Positions 1 through 8,712 of a stretch of DNA of 28,379 nucleotides are shown here, in pieces. The first letter of the stretch is position 1. Each line of letters begins with the position of its first letter. Source of the stretch: an uncultured Clostridia bacterium (GTDB taxonomy: Bacteria > Bacillota > Clostridia > Christensenellales > Borkfalkiaceae); contig CAMWLA010000004.1 in the NCBI GenBank assembly GCA_947174975.1, positions 1-28,379 on the forward strand, written 5' to 3'. The notes below the pieces were generated by a model. It saw only the letters and a list, made by a program, of their open reading frames with translations. It did no database searches and was not told where the DNA came from. Both the position numbers and the translations under genes were made by a program.

Positions 1-34
1 ATTCTTTAAGTTTTGAAAAAAGTATTTTAAACAT
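1..34 (-). CDS. Possible start of a further operon gene, cut by the window edge
   Basis: An ATG at 34-32 opens a frame that stays open to the window edge for 11 codons (M-F-K-I-L-F-S-K-L-K-E). An AAGGTG stretch sits 4-6 nt upstream and overlaps the stop codon of the preceding gene, the close spacing seen elsewhere in this operon. The residues visible are hydrophobic and basic, as at the start of a membrane-anchored protein, but eleven codons are too few to identify anything. It could equally be a chance open stretch in a 3' untranslated region. Confidence 0.35.
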   Translation of the reverse strand, partial: MFKILFSKLKE

Positions 35-42
35 TATGCACC

Positions 43-1644
43 TTAATCTGCTGAACTTGAAGTTTCACACTTCCAAGTATATTTCATATATTTATCAATC
101 GTTTGCCTTATATTTTCGTCTGAAAGCTCGGATTCCGAAATATCCTTTTCCCAAATTTCATTATCATATAATGACCAACCGATTTTATTGTTAAAGATCA
201 AACTGATATTTACTATCCCCAAAAACGCGTAAGAGCCGATTTCTTCAACGCATGCGGGAATTTCTATGCTTGTAAGCGAGCTGCAACCCATAAAGGCGCC
301 CAAACCTATCTTTTTAAGGTTTGAAGGAAACTCAACACTTTCAAGCGAAGTGCAGTAATAAAAACTACTTGCGCCTATACTTTCAACTGTAGACGGCAAA
401 ACTATGTTTTCTATGTGCGTACAGTTATAGAAAGTATTATCACTTAAACTTACTATTCCGTCGGATATTATAACAGTTTTAAGAGATACTGGCATCAATA
501 TGAGATTGTCCTCAATATCTTCAATACCGAAAAAATATCCTAAATGTGATTGACTTCCCCTATCTGGACCCATAAACGGAACGGTTAATTCACGTAAATT
601 GCCACAACCCGAAAACGCGCCTTTACCGATACCTGTTATACAAGACGGAACAATGATACTTTCGCCGATAAATCCGCCGAAAACAGATTCACCTATTGCG
701 GTCACGCTTTTACCGTTATGCGTTGCGGGAATTTCAAATTCTTTCTCTTTTACGTTAGCCGCACTTGACAAAATATAAGTTCCGTCCGAGGCGGGAAGCC
801 AGCCGAGGCCTTTTATACCGCCCGCATCGTAGTCACACAACTCGCAGTCATTGTCGCCCCATTTATGCGGTTGAATATCTTTAACGATTTGGCAAGACCC
901 GCATTTTAAATAATGACTATTTTCATCATACTCCATTTTAAAAACGTGGTCAAGCGCCGTTATACTGTCTGTTTCAAGATTTTCGCCGCACACAATACAT
1001 TCCTTATGCCTTTCACCGACAACTCCGCATTGCGGCTTTATATCAGTTATCCAATCTGACGGGCTGTGCCCCGATTTTTCAACCGAACGTTCGTCAAGAC
1101 GAATCGAACATACCGAACACTTAATATATTCAAAGCCGTTTTCCGTGCAAGTCGCCGCCGTTTCCGTCAACCAGTCCGTCGGCGTATGATTTAATTTCTC
1201 GGTATTACGGGTTTCCTTATGTTCTTCGTTACGTGAACACACCCGCACTTCTTGACCGTAATCTGTACAAGTTGCACTCTTGGTTTGTTCCCATTCGCCA
1301 TAATCGTGACCGAGAGGGTCGATCTCTTCATAAGTGCTGTAATCACAGCGCAAGCACTTAACGTAAGCTTTGTGTCCGCCGTTAGTGCAATCGGCAAGCC
1401 TTTCTTCAAACGAAACGATATCGTGACCCAGCTCGGCTATATCGCTTTCTTGTTTTAAACCGCAGCTGCAAAACCGTTCGCGTTTGCCTTTATTGATACA
1501 AGTAGGATTGCTGACTACAACCCAATCGTCATAGCAATGAACGTGCTCGTCTTTAGTAAATGCGCTAACACAGATAGAAACAACGCAACAAATTACGCCG
1601 ATTAAAAGTATTCCGAAAATTATTATTCTGCGTCTGAGACTCAT
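43..1644 (-). CDS. Surface protein with Cys/His-rich repeats and BspA-type leucine-rich repeats
   Basis: 533 residues. The N-terminus is basic (R4-R6) followed by a hydrophobic stretch at about 8-28. It may be a signal peptide (possible cleavage after V-S-A) or a non-cleaved anchor; no proper lipobox is seen. Residues about 36-275 hold six or seven degenerate units of about 40 residues, each with G-H, a T-C-T-x-x-G turn and a later C-x-x-C or C-x-C (for example at 97-100, 176-179, 216-219, 249-252, 267-270). Such units occur in Clostridia surface proteins. Residues about 300-500 form BspA/LRR_5 leucine-rich repeats, with recurring I-G-x-x-A/S-F-x-x-C-x-x-L. The gene starts 22 nt after the stop of the CvpA-like gene and has no clear ribosome binding site, so translation may be coupled. 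No LPXTG, SLH or cell-wall-binding motif was seen. Adhesion or partner binding outside the cell is inferred. Confidence 0.88.
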   Translation of the reverse strand: MSLRRRIIIFGILLIGVICCVVSICVSAFTKDEHVHCYDDWVVVSNPTCINKGKRERFCSCGLKQESDIAELGHDIVSFEERLADCTNGGHKAYVKCLRCDYSTYEEIDPLGHDYGEWEQTKSATCTDYGQEVRVCSRNEEHKETRNTEKLNHTPTDWLTETAATCTENGFEYIKCSVCSIRLDERSVEKSGHSPSDWITDIKPQCGVVGERHKECIVCGENLETDSITALDHVFKMEYDENSHYLKCGSCQIVKDIQPHKWGDNDCELCDYDAGGIKGLGWLPASDGTYILSSAANVKEKEFEIPATHNGKSVTAIGESVFGGFIGESIIVPSCITGIGKGAFSGCGNLRELTVPFMGPDRGSQSHLGYFFGIEDIEDNLILMPVSLKTVIISDGIVSLSDNTFYNCTHIENIVLPSTVESIGASSFYYCTSLESVEFPSNLKKIGLGAFMGCSSLTSIEIPACVEEIGSYAFLGIVNISLIFNNKIGWSLYDNEIWEKDISESELSDENIRQTIDKYMKYTWKCETSSSAD

Positions 1645-1666
1645 AAGTAAAACTAAGTGAATGAGA

Positions 1667-4600
1667 TTACAGCTGTCCGCTGACTATCTTGACTATTCCT
1701 TCCGCCTTTAACGTTTCAACGTTCGGAGACGTCCACGTTATTCTGTCGCCGTTAGCAGTGAAGACATAACAGTCATCATTATAGATATACTCTTCGATTT
1801 CAGTTCTAATATAGCCGAGTTCATTCAAGATGACCTCTGACATATTGAAACGCGTTACCTCGAATGCGCACAGCAAATCGATGTTTTTGCCGGATTCCTT
1901 GATGCCGTCAAGCGTTGAGAAATTAGGAATTTCAAGCTTAGATCCTTCAGCCCCATTAAAGCCTTCAACGAGATTGAAAAGCGCGTCAAGCTGCTCTGTG
2001 CTTATAATAGGAAGTTTGGATACCGTTTCACCCAGTACTGTTATTCTGGGTGAGCTTAAATCTACGCTCGATTGTGAGAATACGATATTTTTTATACTTG
2101 AATTGGTAGTAAATACGTGATGCGAGAACGTTGCGCGCATTATCACGCTTGCCAAAACCAAATCACGGTTTTCACTTTTCGGTAAAACCATATCTTCTTC
2201 GACTTTCCACTCGTCTATATTTGTGTCGCCTTGCAAGGCAATGAGCGCGTCTACGAAGCGCAACTGCTCGTCAGCATCTATAAGATTACTGTTAAGTTTA
2301 TTCTTGTTATATACGCTTGAGGGCACGTATAATTGCTCGTTGCTTACAAGCGTATCGGTAACGTTTGAGGAAATCAAAAATGATTGAGGGTTGCCTTTAT
2401 CGTCGGGAATGAGCTGTTCACGAACGCTTGAAAGCGAAACCTTACCAATGTCGAAATCGTCGAGAGCGACGTCGCCTAACAAAGCTAACAGTGCGTTGAT
2501 TTCCCTCTTTTTGAGAACGGCTAAATCGTCACGGTTTGCTGATTCGTGATATACGAGTTCATTTTTTTCTTCGTTACACGTATCCTTTACCTTTTTTGTG
2601 ATAGCGCCCACTACGATATCAGACTCATATATGACGTCAAGTTTAGTCTTACCGCTTTCGGTTTTACTTTCACCCTTTATGTCGTTAATGTCTATACTGT
2701 CAAATTCGTTGAAGTCGGTTAAACCCAGTTCGTCAAGAGCGGCTACCAAATTAGAAATTTCATCTTTGGAATACGACTGATTTGAGCCCTTTATTTGCCT
2801 TTTGACTTCTGCATCAATTAAATCTTCTTTCAGTGCTCCATCGATTTGCTTGGTTATGATACCCGTGACTATTCCGGACTCGCATATTACGTCTATATTG
2901 TTTCTGTACTTGGAAAGCGAAGTGAATTGATCCGTGGAATTGACTTTATCAATATCGTCAATGCCGAGAGCTTCAAGCGCGTTGACAAGTGCGGAAATTT
3001 CACCCTTAGGATAAACTTTATTCTCCTTAAAATTATTACGCACCTCTATTTCGATAAGCGACTCGTCAGTCTGATCATCTCCGTTAAGTGCTTTATCGAT
3101 TTCATCCGTAACGAAATACCTTATTATTGCCGACGGATACATAATATCAAGCGTCGTTCTATTCTGGCTGTCATCGGGGCGAATTTCGTTAATATTAAGA
3201 ATTTCGTTTTTAACTTTTTCGGTCAATTCGCCGTTATCGATATTCAAAATATCAAGATCGAATATTCCGGCAGTTTCCGACAGAGCGCGAAGCTCGGCTT
3301 TGGTATAATAACCGCCGTCCTTTGCACTTTCGATTACGTCGTCTTTAACAACGCCTTTAAGAGCTTTGTCAAGCTCTGTAGTGATGTTATTCTTGAGTAT
3401 ATCCGACGCATAACAAACGTCGAGCCTTGTTGAACCCGCCTTTACTTTCGACGGTTCGTTTAATGATTTTAAAAGGTTGTTAGTCTTTTCAGAAATCGTT
3501 TCGCTGTTAAATTCAAAGGCATCGTCTTTCGTTGAAATTTCAAAAATTTCGTCTATGGCCTCTATCATATTAGGAAGCTCTTTACGCCACACGTTAGCCG
3601 ATCCGTAATCTGCCAATTCATCTTTTGAACCCGCATCGATATATTTCTGCGGAACACTCAACGACGAACAGATTTTTTCGTTTCCGACTATGAAGTTGAC
3701 AACCGAAGCCGATATAATGTTGCTCTTATTTATATCCTCTTTCTTTTCTACAAGCTTTCTTACTATACTTTCGTTGGTCATACCGGAAGTTAAACCGAAG
3801 CCCTTAAGCTCGATAAATACGGATGCCAATTCATCTTGTCTTATAACTTTTTCAAGGTTATCGTCAACAAGAGGGCTATACGAAGATAAAGGAACGATAA
3901 CCTCAAAATTCTTTAAGCTGAAACCGCCTTTCGTCAGCATATCCGACGCAGTGTAATGGAAAATGCCGGATTCCAAAAGCCGCTCAATTTTTTCACTTTC
4001 TAATTCTTTAAGCTTTTCAAATATGCTGTCCTTATCGAGTCCGTCATCCATCATCTCGGCAACGTCGAGTTCAAGAGTTTTGATGGTATTTATAAATTTT
4101 CTGAGCTCACCCTCGACGCCCGCAACGGTAATCCACTCCTCGTATTTTTCAAGCTTTCTGGGAATTACTATGTTTCCGTTATCCATAAATACAGTAATTA
4201 AGGCGTTGGAAATAGTTCCCTCGACAATTTTGTTACCGTTGTCAAGAAGAGAATTAAACGTTTCGTCGTCTAAGATATTCGTTACGTGCTCTGCGGTAAT
4301 TTCTTCCGATCTAAGCGGAAGTATCAAATCGATAACTTTGGGAAGAGCTTCGAAAATTTCCCTAAGCTCGTACTTATTTATTAAATTAACCGTATTTTCA
4401 TCAGCATCCGTTTCAAGCGAATACGTAGGAACTACAAGCATATCTCCGGCGCGCTCCATCAATACAGAGGAAAGCGCGGAACGTAAAAGCACCGACTCGG
4501 TAAGATACGAAGCAAGCGAGTTGCCGTTTGCATACGGATCGTCCTTGGTAAGCGTTTCGGTAAGCTTTTTAATCAAATCTTCAAACTTATCTTCCGATTC

Positions 4601-6808
4601 GCCATCCGAACCGTCCTCAACGCTATCAGAAGACAAGCCTAAAAGAGAATTGATTATTGCTCTGTTATCCTTATCTGCCAAAAGGCGCAGTCCACGAAGC
4701 AGCTGATAAGCTTCACCGTGAGAGATAAGGTTTCCGTCTTTGTCATATTTATTTTCGTACGTAATTTTCGTAGGGATATAAACGTTTTCGCTAATACGCT
4801 TGAACTGTCCGTATAAATAATTATATATTTTTTTCGAACACAACGCCTTGCTTAAAAGTGCGGAATCAGACACAACGTCCGTTACTTCTTCGTAAATACG
4901 CATATTTTCTGCATATTCTTCGCCGTCTTCGTCAAACAAAGATATTACTCTATTGAAAATATTTTTATCCTTATTTTCACCGTTTTGCACGTTATCGTAC
5001 ATAGTGAAAATTCCGTCTGAAACGCTTAAAAGCGCCCTTAACTCTTTTGTCCAGTAAACGGATTCGTTTTTAATTTCGGAATATCTGATTCCGTCCTCAC
5101 CTTCGTCGGTGAGATATTTATTATCCAAATAGCAATACAGTCTGCCCAAGACGGGATCGAATTCTTTACTCCTATCGCTTGAAAGAATAGATAAATCTTC
5201 AATATACGGAATAAGTACGCGCGCAAGAGTTGCGGGTTGATCCACGTTGATTTCCTTTGCAAGTATCGATAGAACGACGTCAAGTACAATCTGCGCGTCC
5301 TTTTTGGTGAATAAATGGTTTATCGTTATGTAAGGCGGGATTTCGCCGCCGATCTCGCTTGAAACGCTGGCTTTACGCTCCCTTTCGTCGGGAATGGCGT
5401 CACAGAGATAATTGCGTCTAAAAAGAACTTGCAACAGCTCCTTATTCGTCGCACTTACAGACGACATAAACGACATATCGTCGATATTTGCAATTACCGC
5501 ATCTGCAAGCGAAAGCGCAAAGTTAATTACGTATGTCTGAGAATCGAAATTATCGATAAGATTGTCGAATTCTACTTGGAATTCGGGGTTAAGACAGACG
5601 TTCAGAATTTTATTCATTTTGCCTTCGTTGATCTGCCCGTTTAATATAGCCTCTATTTCGCCGTCCGTATCGTACTTTAAAAGCAATGCTAACGTATTTT
5701 TAGCAAAACCTGTATACGCGGCAAGCTCCCTACGGAATGCGATATTTCCGCTCACTTCGTGCAAATCGTCGTCAAGACCACCCGAGAAAACTATATCGGC
5801 GGCAAAAAGATAATAAGGCGTATCTTCGGGATCGTTTATTGCGTTGAGTATTTTGAAAATACCTTGCTCGCCATAGTCTTCGATAGAGCGGTAAATAGAA
5901 ATATACGGGTCGTATTTTTCACCTAAGCTGAAATTCTCGGGCAGTTTGCTCGCCCCGGTGCCACCGGTCGCAATGAAGAATATACTACCGACAAATGAAA
6001 TTGAAATTATAGCTGAAACAAATCCGCGGACTAAACCGACGCAACCGCCGCCTATGGGACGCTTATTGTACGAGCAATCCGTTTTGTTCATTGCAAAACG
6101 CTCGTTTCTCTTCTTCTTATATCTGCGTTCGGGATAGCATATCAGATAAATTATGTACATTATAAACAGCAGCAGCTGATAAATAATAAAGAAAACTATT
6201 GCAAATACAATGCGGTACGCCATATTGATGAGCGTAAGAATATAGGCTTGGTTTGCACTGAAAAGAATGCCAATTTCATTATTTGCATTGTAAACGATAT
6301 CACTTAAGTACTCGAAAAGAACTTCGCGTATCGTTTCGCATTCGGCGCTTACACCGAGCTGATTTTGCAACCCGTTAGTACCCATAAATGTATTGATTAC
6401 GTCAAGCAACAGCTTATCCACCGCGGAGCTTGTAACACAGAAGAAAAACAAGCCTAAGCATACCCCCGCCATAAGCACCGAGTGCAACAGCAGAATAAGG
6501 CTTTTTCTAAGTCCTCTGCGAATACCTACAAGCATGGACGAAACTATAATTAAAAGGAAAATAATCGTGGGAAGCCAAGCTATTGCAAACTTAATAAGTC
6601 CGTCTAAATCTTCATTTATAAAATAAACTATTACAAAACCGCAGACTATTAATACTTCTACGGCAAGCACGACGCAAATAGCCCTTATACCGTGTTTTGC
6701 ACCCTTAAAAACTACAAGACAAAGCGAGGCAAAAACAGCAAGTGCCGTAACGGAAATTTCCCAGTGTTCGATTATTAAGTTTATAACATTTGCAATGGGC
6801 ATAAACAT
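1667..6808 (-). CDS. CvpA-like polytopic membrane protein fused to a giant repeat-containing region
   Basis: 1,713 residues. The ATG at 6808 is well placed, 8 nt after AAAGGAGGT. About six hydrophobic segments lie near residues 17-35, 43-63, 78-95, 103-124, 195-226 and 262-281. The part from about 78 to 281 resembles the CvpA family: a V-G-I-R-R-G-L-R-K turn after one helix, and a G-G-G-C-V-G-L-V-R-G segment before the last helix. A normal CvpA protein is only about 160-200 residues. Here roughly 1,430 residues follow, hydrophilic, rich in Asp/Glu/Lys/Asn, mostly predicted helical and probably outside the membrane. Their C-terminal half contains repeats of about 80-95 residues. No nuclease, protease or glycan-active motif is recognised. 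It follows the leucine-rich-repeat protein by 37 nt. A scaffold linking the membrane complex to the surface is an inference; the CvpA assignment rests on motif resemblance only. Confidence 0.9.
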   Translation of the reverse strand: MFMPIANVINLIIEHWEISVTALAVFASLCLVVFKGAKHGIRAICVVLAVEVLIVCGFVIVYFINEDLDGLIKFAIAWLPTIIFLLIIVSSMLVGIRRGLRKSLILLLHSVLMAGVCLGLFFFCVTSSAVDKLLLDVINTFMGTNGLQNQLGVSAECETIREVLFEYLSDIVYNANNEIGILFSANQAYILTLINMAYRIVFAIVFFIIYQLLLFIMYIIYLICYPERRYKKKRNERFAMNKTDCSYNKRPIGGGCVGLVRGFVSAIISISFVGSIFFIATGGTGASKLPENFSLGEKYDPYISIYRSIEDYGEQGIFKILNAINDPEDTPYYLFAADIVFSGGLDDDLHEVSGNIAFRRELAAYTGFAKNTLALLLKYDTDGEIEAILNGQINEGKMNKILNVCLNPEFQVEFDNLIDNFDSQTYVINFALSLADAVIANIDDMSFMSSVSATNKELLQVLFRRNYLCDAIPDERERKASVSSEIGGEIPPYITINHLFTKKDAQIVLDVVLSILAKEINVDQPATLARVLIPYIEDLSILSSDRSKEFDPVLGRLYCYLDNKYLTDEGEDGIRYSEIKNESVYWTKELRALLSVSDGIFTMYDNVQNGENKDKNIFNRVISLFDEDGEEYAENMRIYEEVTDVVSDSALLSKALCSKKIYNYLYGQFKRISENVYIPTKITYENKYDKDGNLISHGEAYQLLRGLRLLADKDNRAIINSLLGLSSDSVEDGSDGESEDKFEDLIKKLTETLTKDDPYANGNSLASYLTESVLLRSALSSVLMERAGDMLVVPTYSLETDADENTVNLINKYELREIFEALPKVIDLILPLRSEEITAEHVTNILDDETFNSLLDNGNKIVEGTISNALITVFMDNGNIVIPRKLEKYEEWITVAGVEGELRKFINTIKTLELDVAEMMDDGLDKDSIFEKLKELESEKIERLLESGIFHYTASDMLTKGGFSLKNFEVIVPLSSYSPLVDDNLEKVIRQDELASVFIELKGFGLTSGMTNESIVRKLVEKKEDINKSNIISASVVNFIVGNEKICSSLSVPQKYIDAGSKDELADYGSANVWRKELPNMIEAIDEIFEISTKDDAFEFNSETISEKTNNLLKSLNEPSKVKAGSTRLDVCYASDILKNNITTELDKALKGVVKDDVIESAKDGGYYTKAELRALSETAGIFDLDILNIDNGELTEKVKNEILNINEIRPDDSQNRTTLDIMYPSAIIRYFVTDEIDKALNGDDQTDESLIEIEVRNNFKENKVYPKGEISALVNALEALGIDDIDKVNSTDQFTSLSKYRNNIDVICESGIVTGIITKQIDGALKEDLIDAEVKRQIKGSNQSYSKDEISNLVAALDELGLTDFNEFDSIDINDIKGESKTESGKTKLDVIYESDIVVGAITKKVKDTCNEEKNELVYHESANRDDLAVLKKREINALLALLGDVALDDFDIGKVSLSSVREQLIPDDKGNPQSFLISSNVTDTLVSNEQLYVPSSVYNKNKLNSNLIDADEQLRFVDALIALQGDTNIDEWKVEEDMVLPKSENRDLVLASVIMRATFSHHVFTTNSSIKNIVFSQSSVDLSSPRITVLGETVSKLPIISTEQLDALFNLVEGFNGAEGSKLEIPNFSTLDGIKESGKNIDLLCAFEVTRFNMSEVILNELGYIRTEIEEYIYNDDCYVFTANGDRITWTSPNVETLKAEGIVKIVSGQL
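1700..4560 (-). repeat. Degenerate protein repeats of about 80-95 residues in the CvpA-like giant
   Basis: Several units share the pattern L-D-V-x-Y-x-S-x-I-V, then I-T-x-x-[I/V]-D-x-A-L, then a Y-x-K-x-E-I-x-x-L-x-x-A-L-x-x-L-G segment ending in Asp-rich residues. Unit starts lie near 3430, 3160, 2900 and 2660, a spacing of about 240-275 bp. Weaker units can be followed upstream to about 4560 and downstream to about 1850, where the Ser-x-Ile core and the later E-x-x-x-L helix persist. The units are diverged at DNA level, so this is an old duplication. I do not recognise the repeat as a named family. Confidence 0.6.
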
Positions 6809-6845
6809 CTGTTTTTACCTCCTTTAAAAATTTTATCTTATTATT

Positions 6846-7973
6846 TTAACGAACTTTAACGCCGGATAAAAACGTATCGTAGTCGTCTATACTACCGAAA
6901 TTCATATCAAGCTCCAACGTAATGCTGTTAACCCCGTTAAAAATCTCTATAAGTTTGCCGTTTTGATAGATTACCGTATCGAACGTAAGCTTTTTAACTG
7001 CAGTGCCGTCAAAACATTTACGGCTCAAAATTGCATTAGGAACAATAAATGTTGAAAGGCTTTTGCAGTTAGTAAAAGCGCCTTCCATTACGGTTACCGT
7101 ATCACATTCCGTCCCGCTTACCTTGGTTAACTTGGAACAACCTTTAAACGCGCCTGTTTCAATTGTGAGCGGGCTTTTTGTTTTAATTTCTATATTTTTG
7201 ACACCGGATTTTTTAAATGCTCCAGCCCCGATTTTAGTTACCGAATAATCTCCGAGCTTTGAAGGTATTTCAACGTTATCTTCCGTACCGCTGTAATTCA
7301 AGATTGTGACGAAGCCGGTCGAATTTTCTTTTACGACGAAATCGTCAACAGCAAATGCACCCGTAACGCTTTTAAAATAGAAAGTAGAAGCTATTACAAG
7401 CCCGACGAAGATAACACACAGTATTACGTTAAAAACCGAAGGAAACACCGCTTTGTTTCTGCGGAAAATATTAATGATATTAAAGCCGAGTTTATTCTGC
7501 TTTTTCTGCGTCTTCTTTTTTTCTTTTGAACTCTTTTTAGTATCCGGTACTGGCACCGTTCCAGAAGCTTTTGAAAGGTTTTCGGAATACTCGTCAAAGC
7601 TATACAGACTTTCGGAAAATTCGCCGTTATTCCAAAGCACTCTGTCAAACTTAGCCGTTTCAAGCTTTACCTCGATACTTTGGCATTCAAAATTGACTTT
7701 AAGTTTTGCATTGGGAACGAAAAGGTCGTTCGCTTCCGCAACAAAATTACTGTGTGAAACTACCGACTTTTCAATCAGTTCGTTGTCCTTATTATACTGT
7801 AAAACTTCAAACTGAAACGCGTAAAGGCGCTGATTTACGTTATTTGCAAACTTGAAAACCACGTACTTTTCTTTCGCGTGCGCATCTTCAAACATTATGT
7901 ATTCGTGAAGCGCGACGACGTCTGTCGGAGTTTTAGTGTACTTGATTTTTTGAATATTATTATACGAACTCAT
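6846..7973 (-). CDS. Membrane-anchored protein with cytoplasmic domain and extracellular leucine-rich repeat
   Basis: 375 residues from the ATG at 7973. A longer frame opens with GTG at 7985, but that codon touches the GGAGGT at 7984-7989, which can only serve the ATG (10 nt spacing). The gene overlaps the previous one by 14 nt, so translation is probably coupled. Residues 1-135 form a soluble, probably beta-rich cytoplasmic domain with K-Y-V-V-F-K-F near 36-42. A very basic linker follows at 145-173, then one membrane helix at about 178-200. By the positive-inside rule the N-terminus is cytoplasmic. Residues about 215-350 are outside and carry short BspA/LRR_5-type repeats (I-G-x-G-A-F, E-T-G-A-F-x-G-C, E-G-A-F-x-N-C). 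The layout suggests a linker between a cytoplasmic partner and the surface; the function is unknown. Confidence 0.88.
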   Translation of the reverse strand: MSSYNNIQKIKYTKTPTDVVALHEYIMFEDAHAKEKYVVFKFANNVNQRLYAFQFEVLQYNKDNELIEKSVVSHSNFVAEANDLFVPNAKLKVNFECQSIEVKLETAKFDRVLWNNGEFSESLYSFDEYSENLSKASGTVPVPDTKKSSKEKKKTQKKQNKLGFNIINIFRRNKAVFPSVFNVILCVIFVGLVIASTFYFKSVTGAFAVDDFVVKENSTGFVTILNYSGTEDNVEIPSKLGDYSVTKIGAGAFKKSGVKNIEIKTKSPLTIETGAFKGCSKLTKVSGTECDTVTVMEGAFTNCKSLSTFIVPNAILSRKCFDGTAVKKLTFDTVIYQNGKLIEIFNGVNSITLELDMNFGSIDDYDTFLSGVKVR

Positions 7974-8673
7974 ATTCAACCACACCTCCGTTCAACGCTT
8001 TAACATTTTTACGACGGAAGCAAAGCACCGTTATTCCGTAGCTTATGAGCCCGATAAGGAAACATACGCCGATTGATATGTAGTTGAGCATATCCTGAAG
8101 ATAATACCCCAGCATTCCCTTACACAACACCTCAAGTATAATATGCCTTACCGCAAAGAGAAAAGCAAACAGCGTAAAGCTTTTTATAAGCGCAAAAACA
8201 CGAATTCTCTTCCTGGAAAGAGGACGAATAACGTCGGAATTAATTTCGACGTCGTCAGCCGTGCCTATAACAACGTTTACTTTTGCGCAACGCTTATGTA
8301 GGGTTATAATTTTCGAATTCAACCCGGTATCGCATTCGTCGATTTGCTGAACGCCGATAACCCGCCCGTGTGCGGAATATTCAAGCACGAAATATTTTAC
8401 GTAAGAAAACTTTTTAACGAATTTACAGACGAGATATCTGTCAAATTCAGTCTTACAGATAGCGTACTTGTTTATATAATTTTTTGTTTCGCCGGACGTG
8501 AAATAGACGGAGTTTTTTCCGTTCGTCATTTTACTTTTAGTCATCAGTTCGTCCGCCGTGTAAACGTGGTAATACTTATTTTTCAGAAGTCTTGTAAAAA
8601 GCAGAAGCAATAATCCTGCAACGAACAACACTGCCGATGCCACGCATAGCACTCTCCATACGGTTATAGTCAT
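7960..8673 (-). CDS. Small membrane protein sharing a cytoplasmic domain with its neighbour
   Basis: 237 residues, with an AAGGA-type ribosome binding site upstream of ATG 8673. Hydrophobic helices lie at about 8-27, 159-182 and 198-218. Between the first and second is a soluble segment of about 125 residues. It has the same order of features as the N-terminal domain of the next gene product: Y-L-V-C-K-F at 80-85, an L-E-Y-S-x-x-G-R-V-I turn near 97-106, then I-T-L-H-K-R-C-A-K-V-N-V near 123-134. The last 14 nt overlap the next gene. No enzyme motif is visible and I do not recognise a named family. A membrane adaptor within the same complex is an inference. Confidence 0.85.
   Translation of the reverse strand: MTITVWRVLCVASAVLFVAGLLLLLFTRLLKNKYYHVYTADELMTKSKMTNGKNSVYFTSGETKNYINKYAICKTEFDRYLVCKFVKKFSYVKYFVLEYSAHGRVIGVQQIDECDTGLNSKIITLHKRCAKVNVVIGTADDVEINSDVIRPLSRKRIRVFALIKSFTLFAFLFAVRHIILEVLCKGMLGYYLQDMLNYISIGVCFLIGLISYGITVLCFRRKNVKALNGGVVEYEFV
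7984..7989 (-). promoter_or_regulatory. Ribosome binding site GGAGGT that decides the start at 7973
   Basis: It lies 10 nt before ATG 7973, inside the last codons of the upstream membrane-protein gene. The alternative GTG at 7985 overlaps the site itself and cannot use it. Confidence 0.75.
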
Positions 8674-8712
8674 AATCTGTTCCTTATAATTTTCTTCGTT
8701 TCTTTAATGTTT

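Noticed and set aside
2846..3433. Plus-strand frame of 195 codons
   Set aside because: It mirrors the repeat region of the minus-strand gene and has no start signal or recognisable domain.
3963..4706. Long plus-strand frame (247 codons) opposite the CvpA-like gene
   Set aside because: Ser/Leu-rich low-complexity translation, no ribosome binding site, lies wholly inside a well-supported minus-strand gene; a shadow frame.
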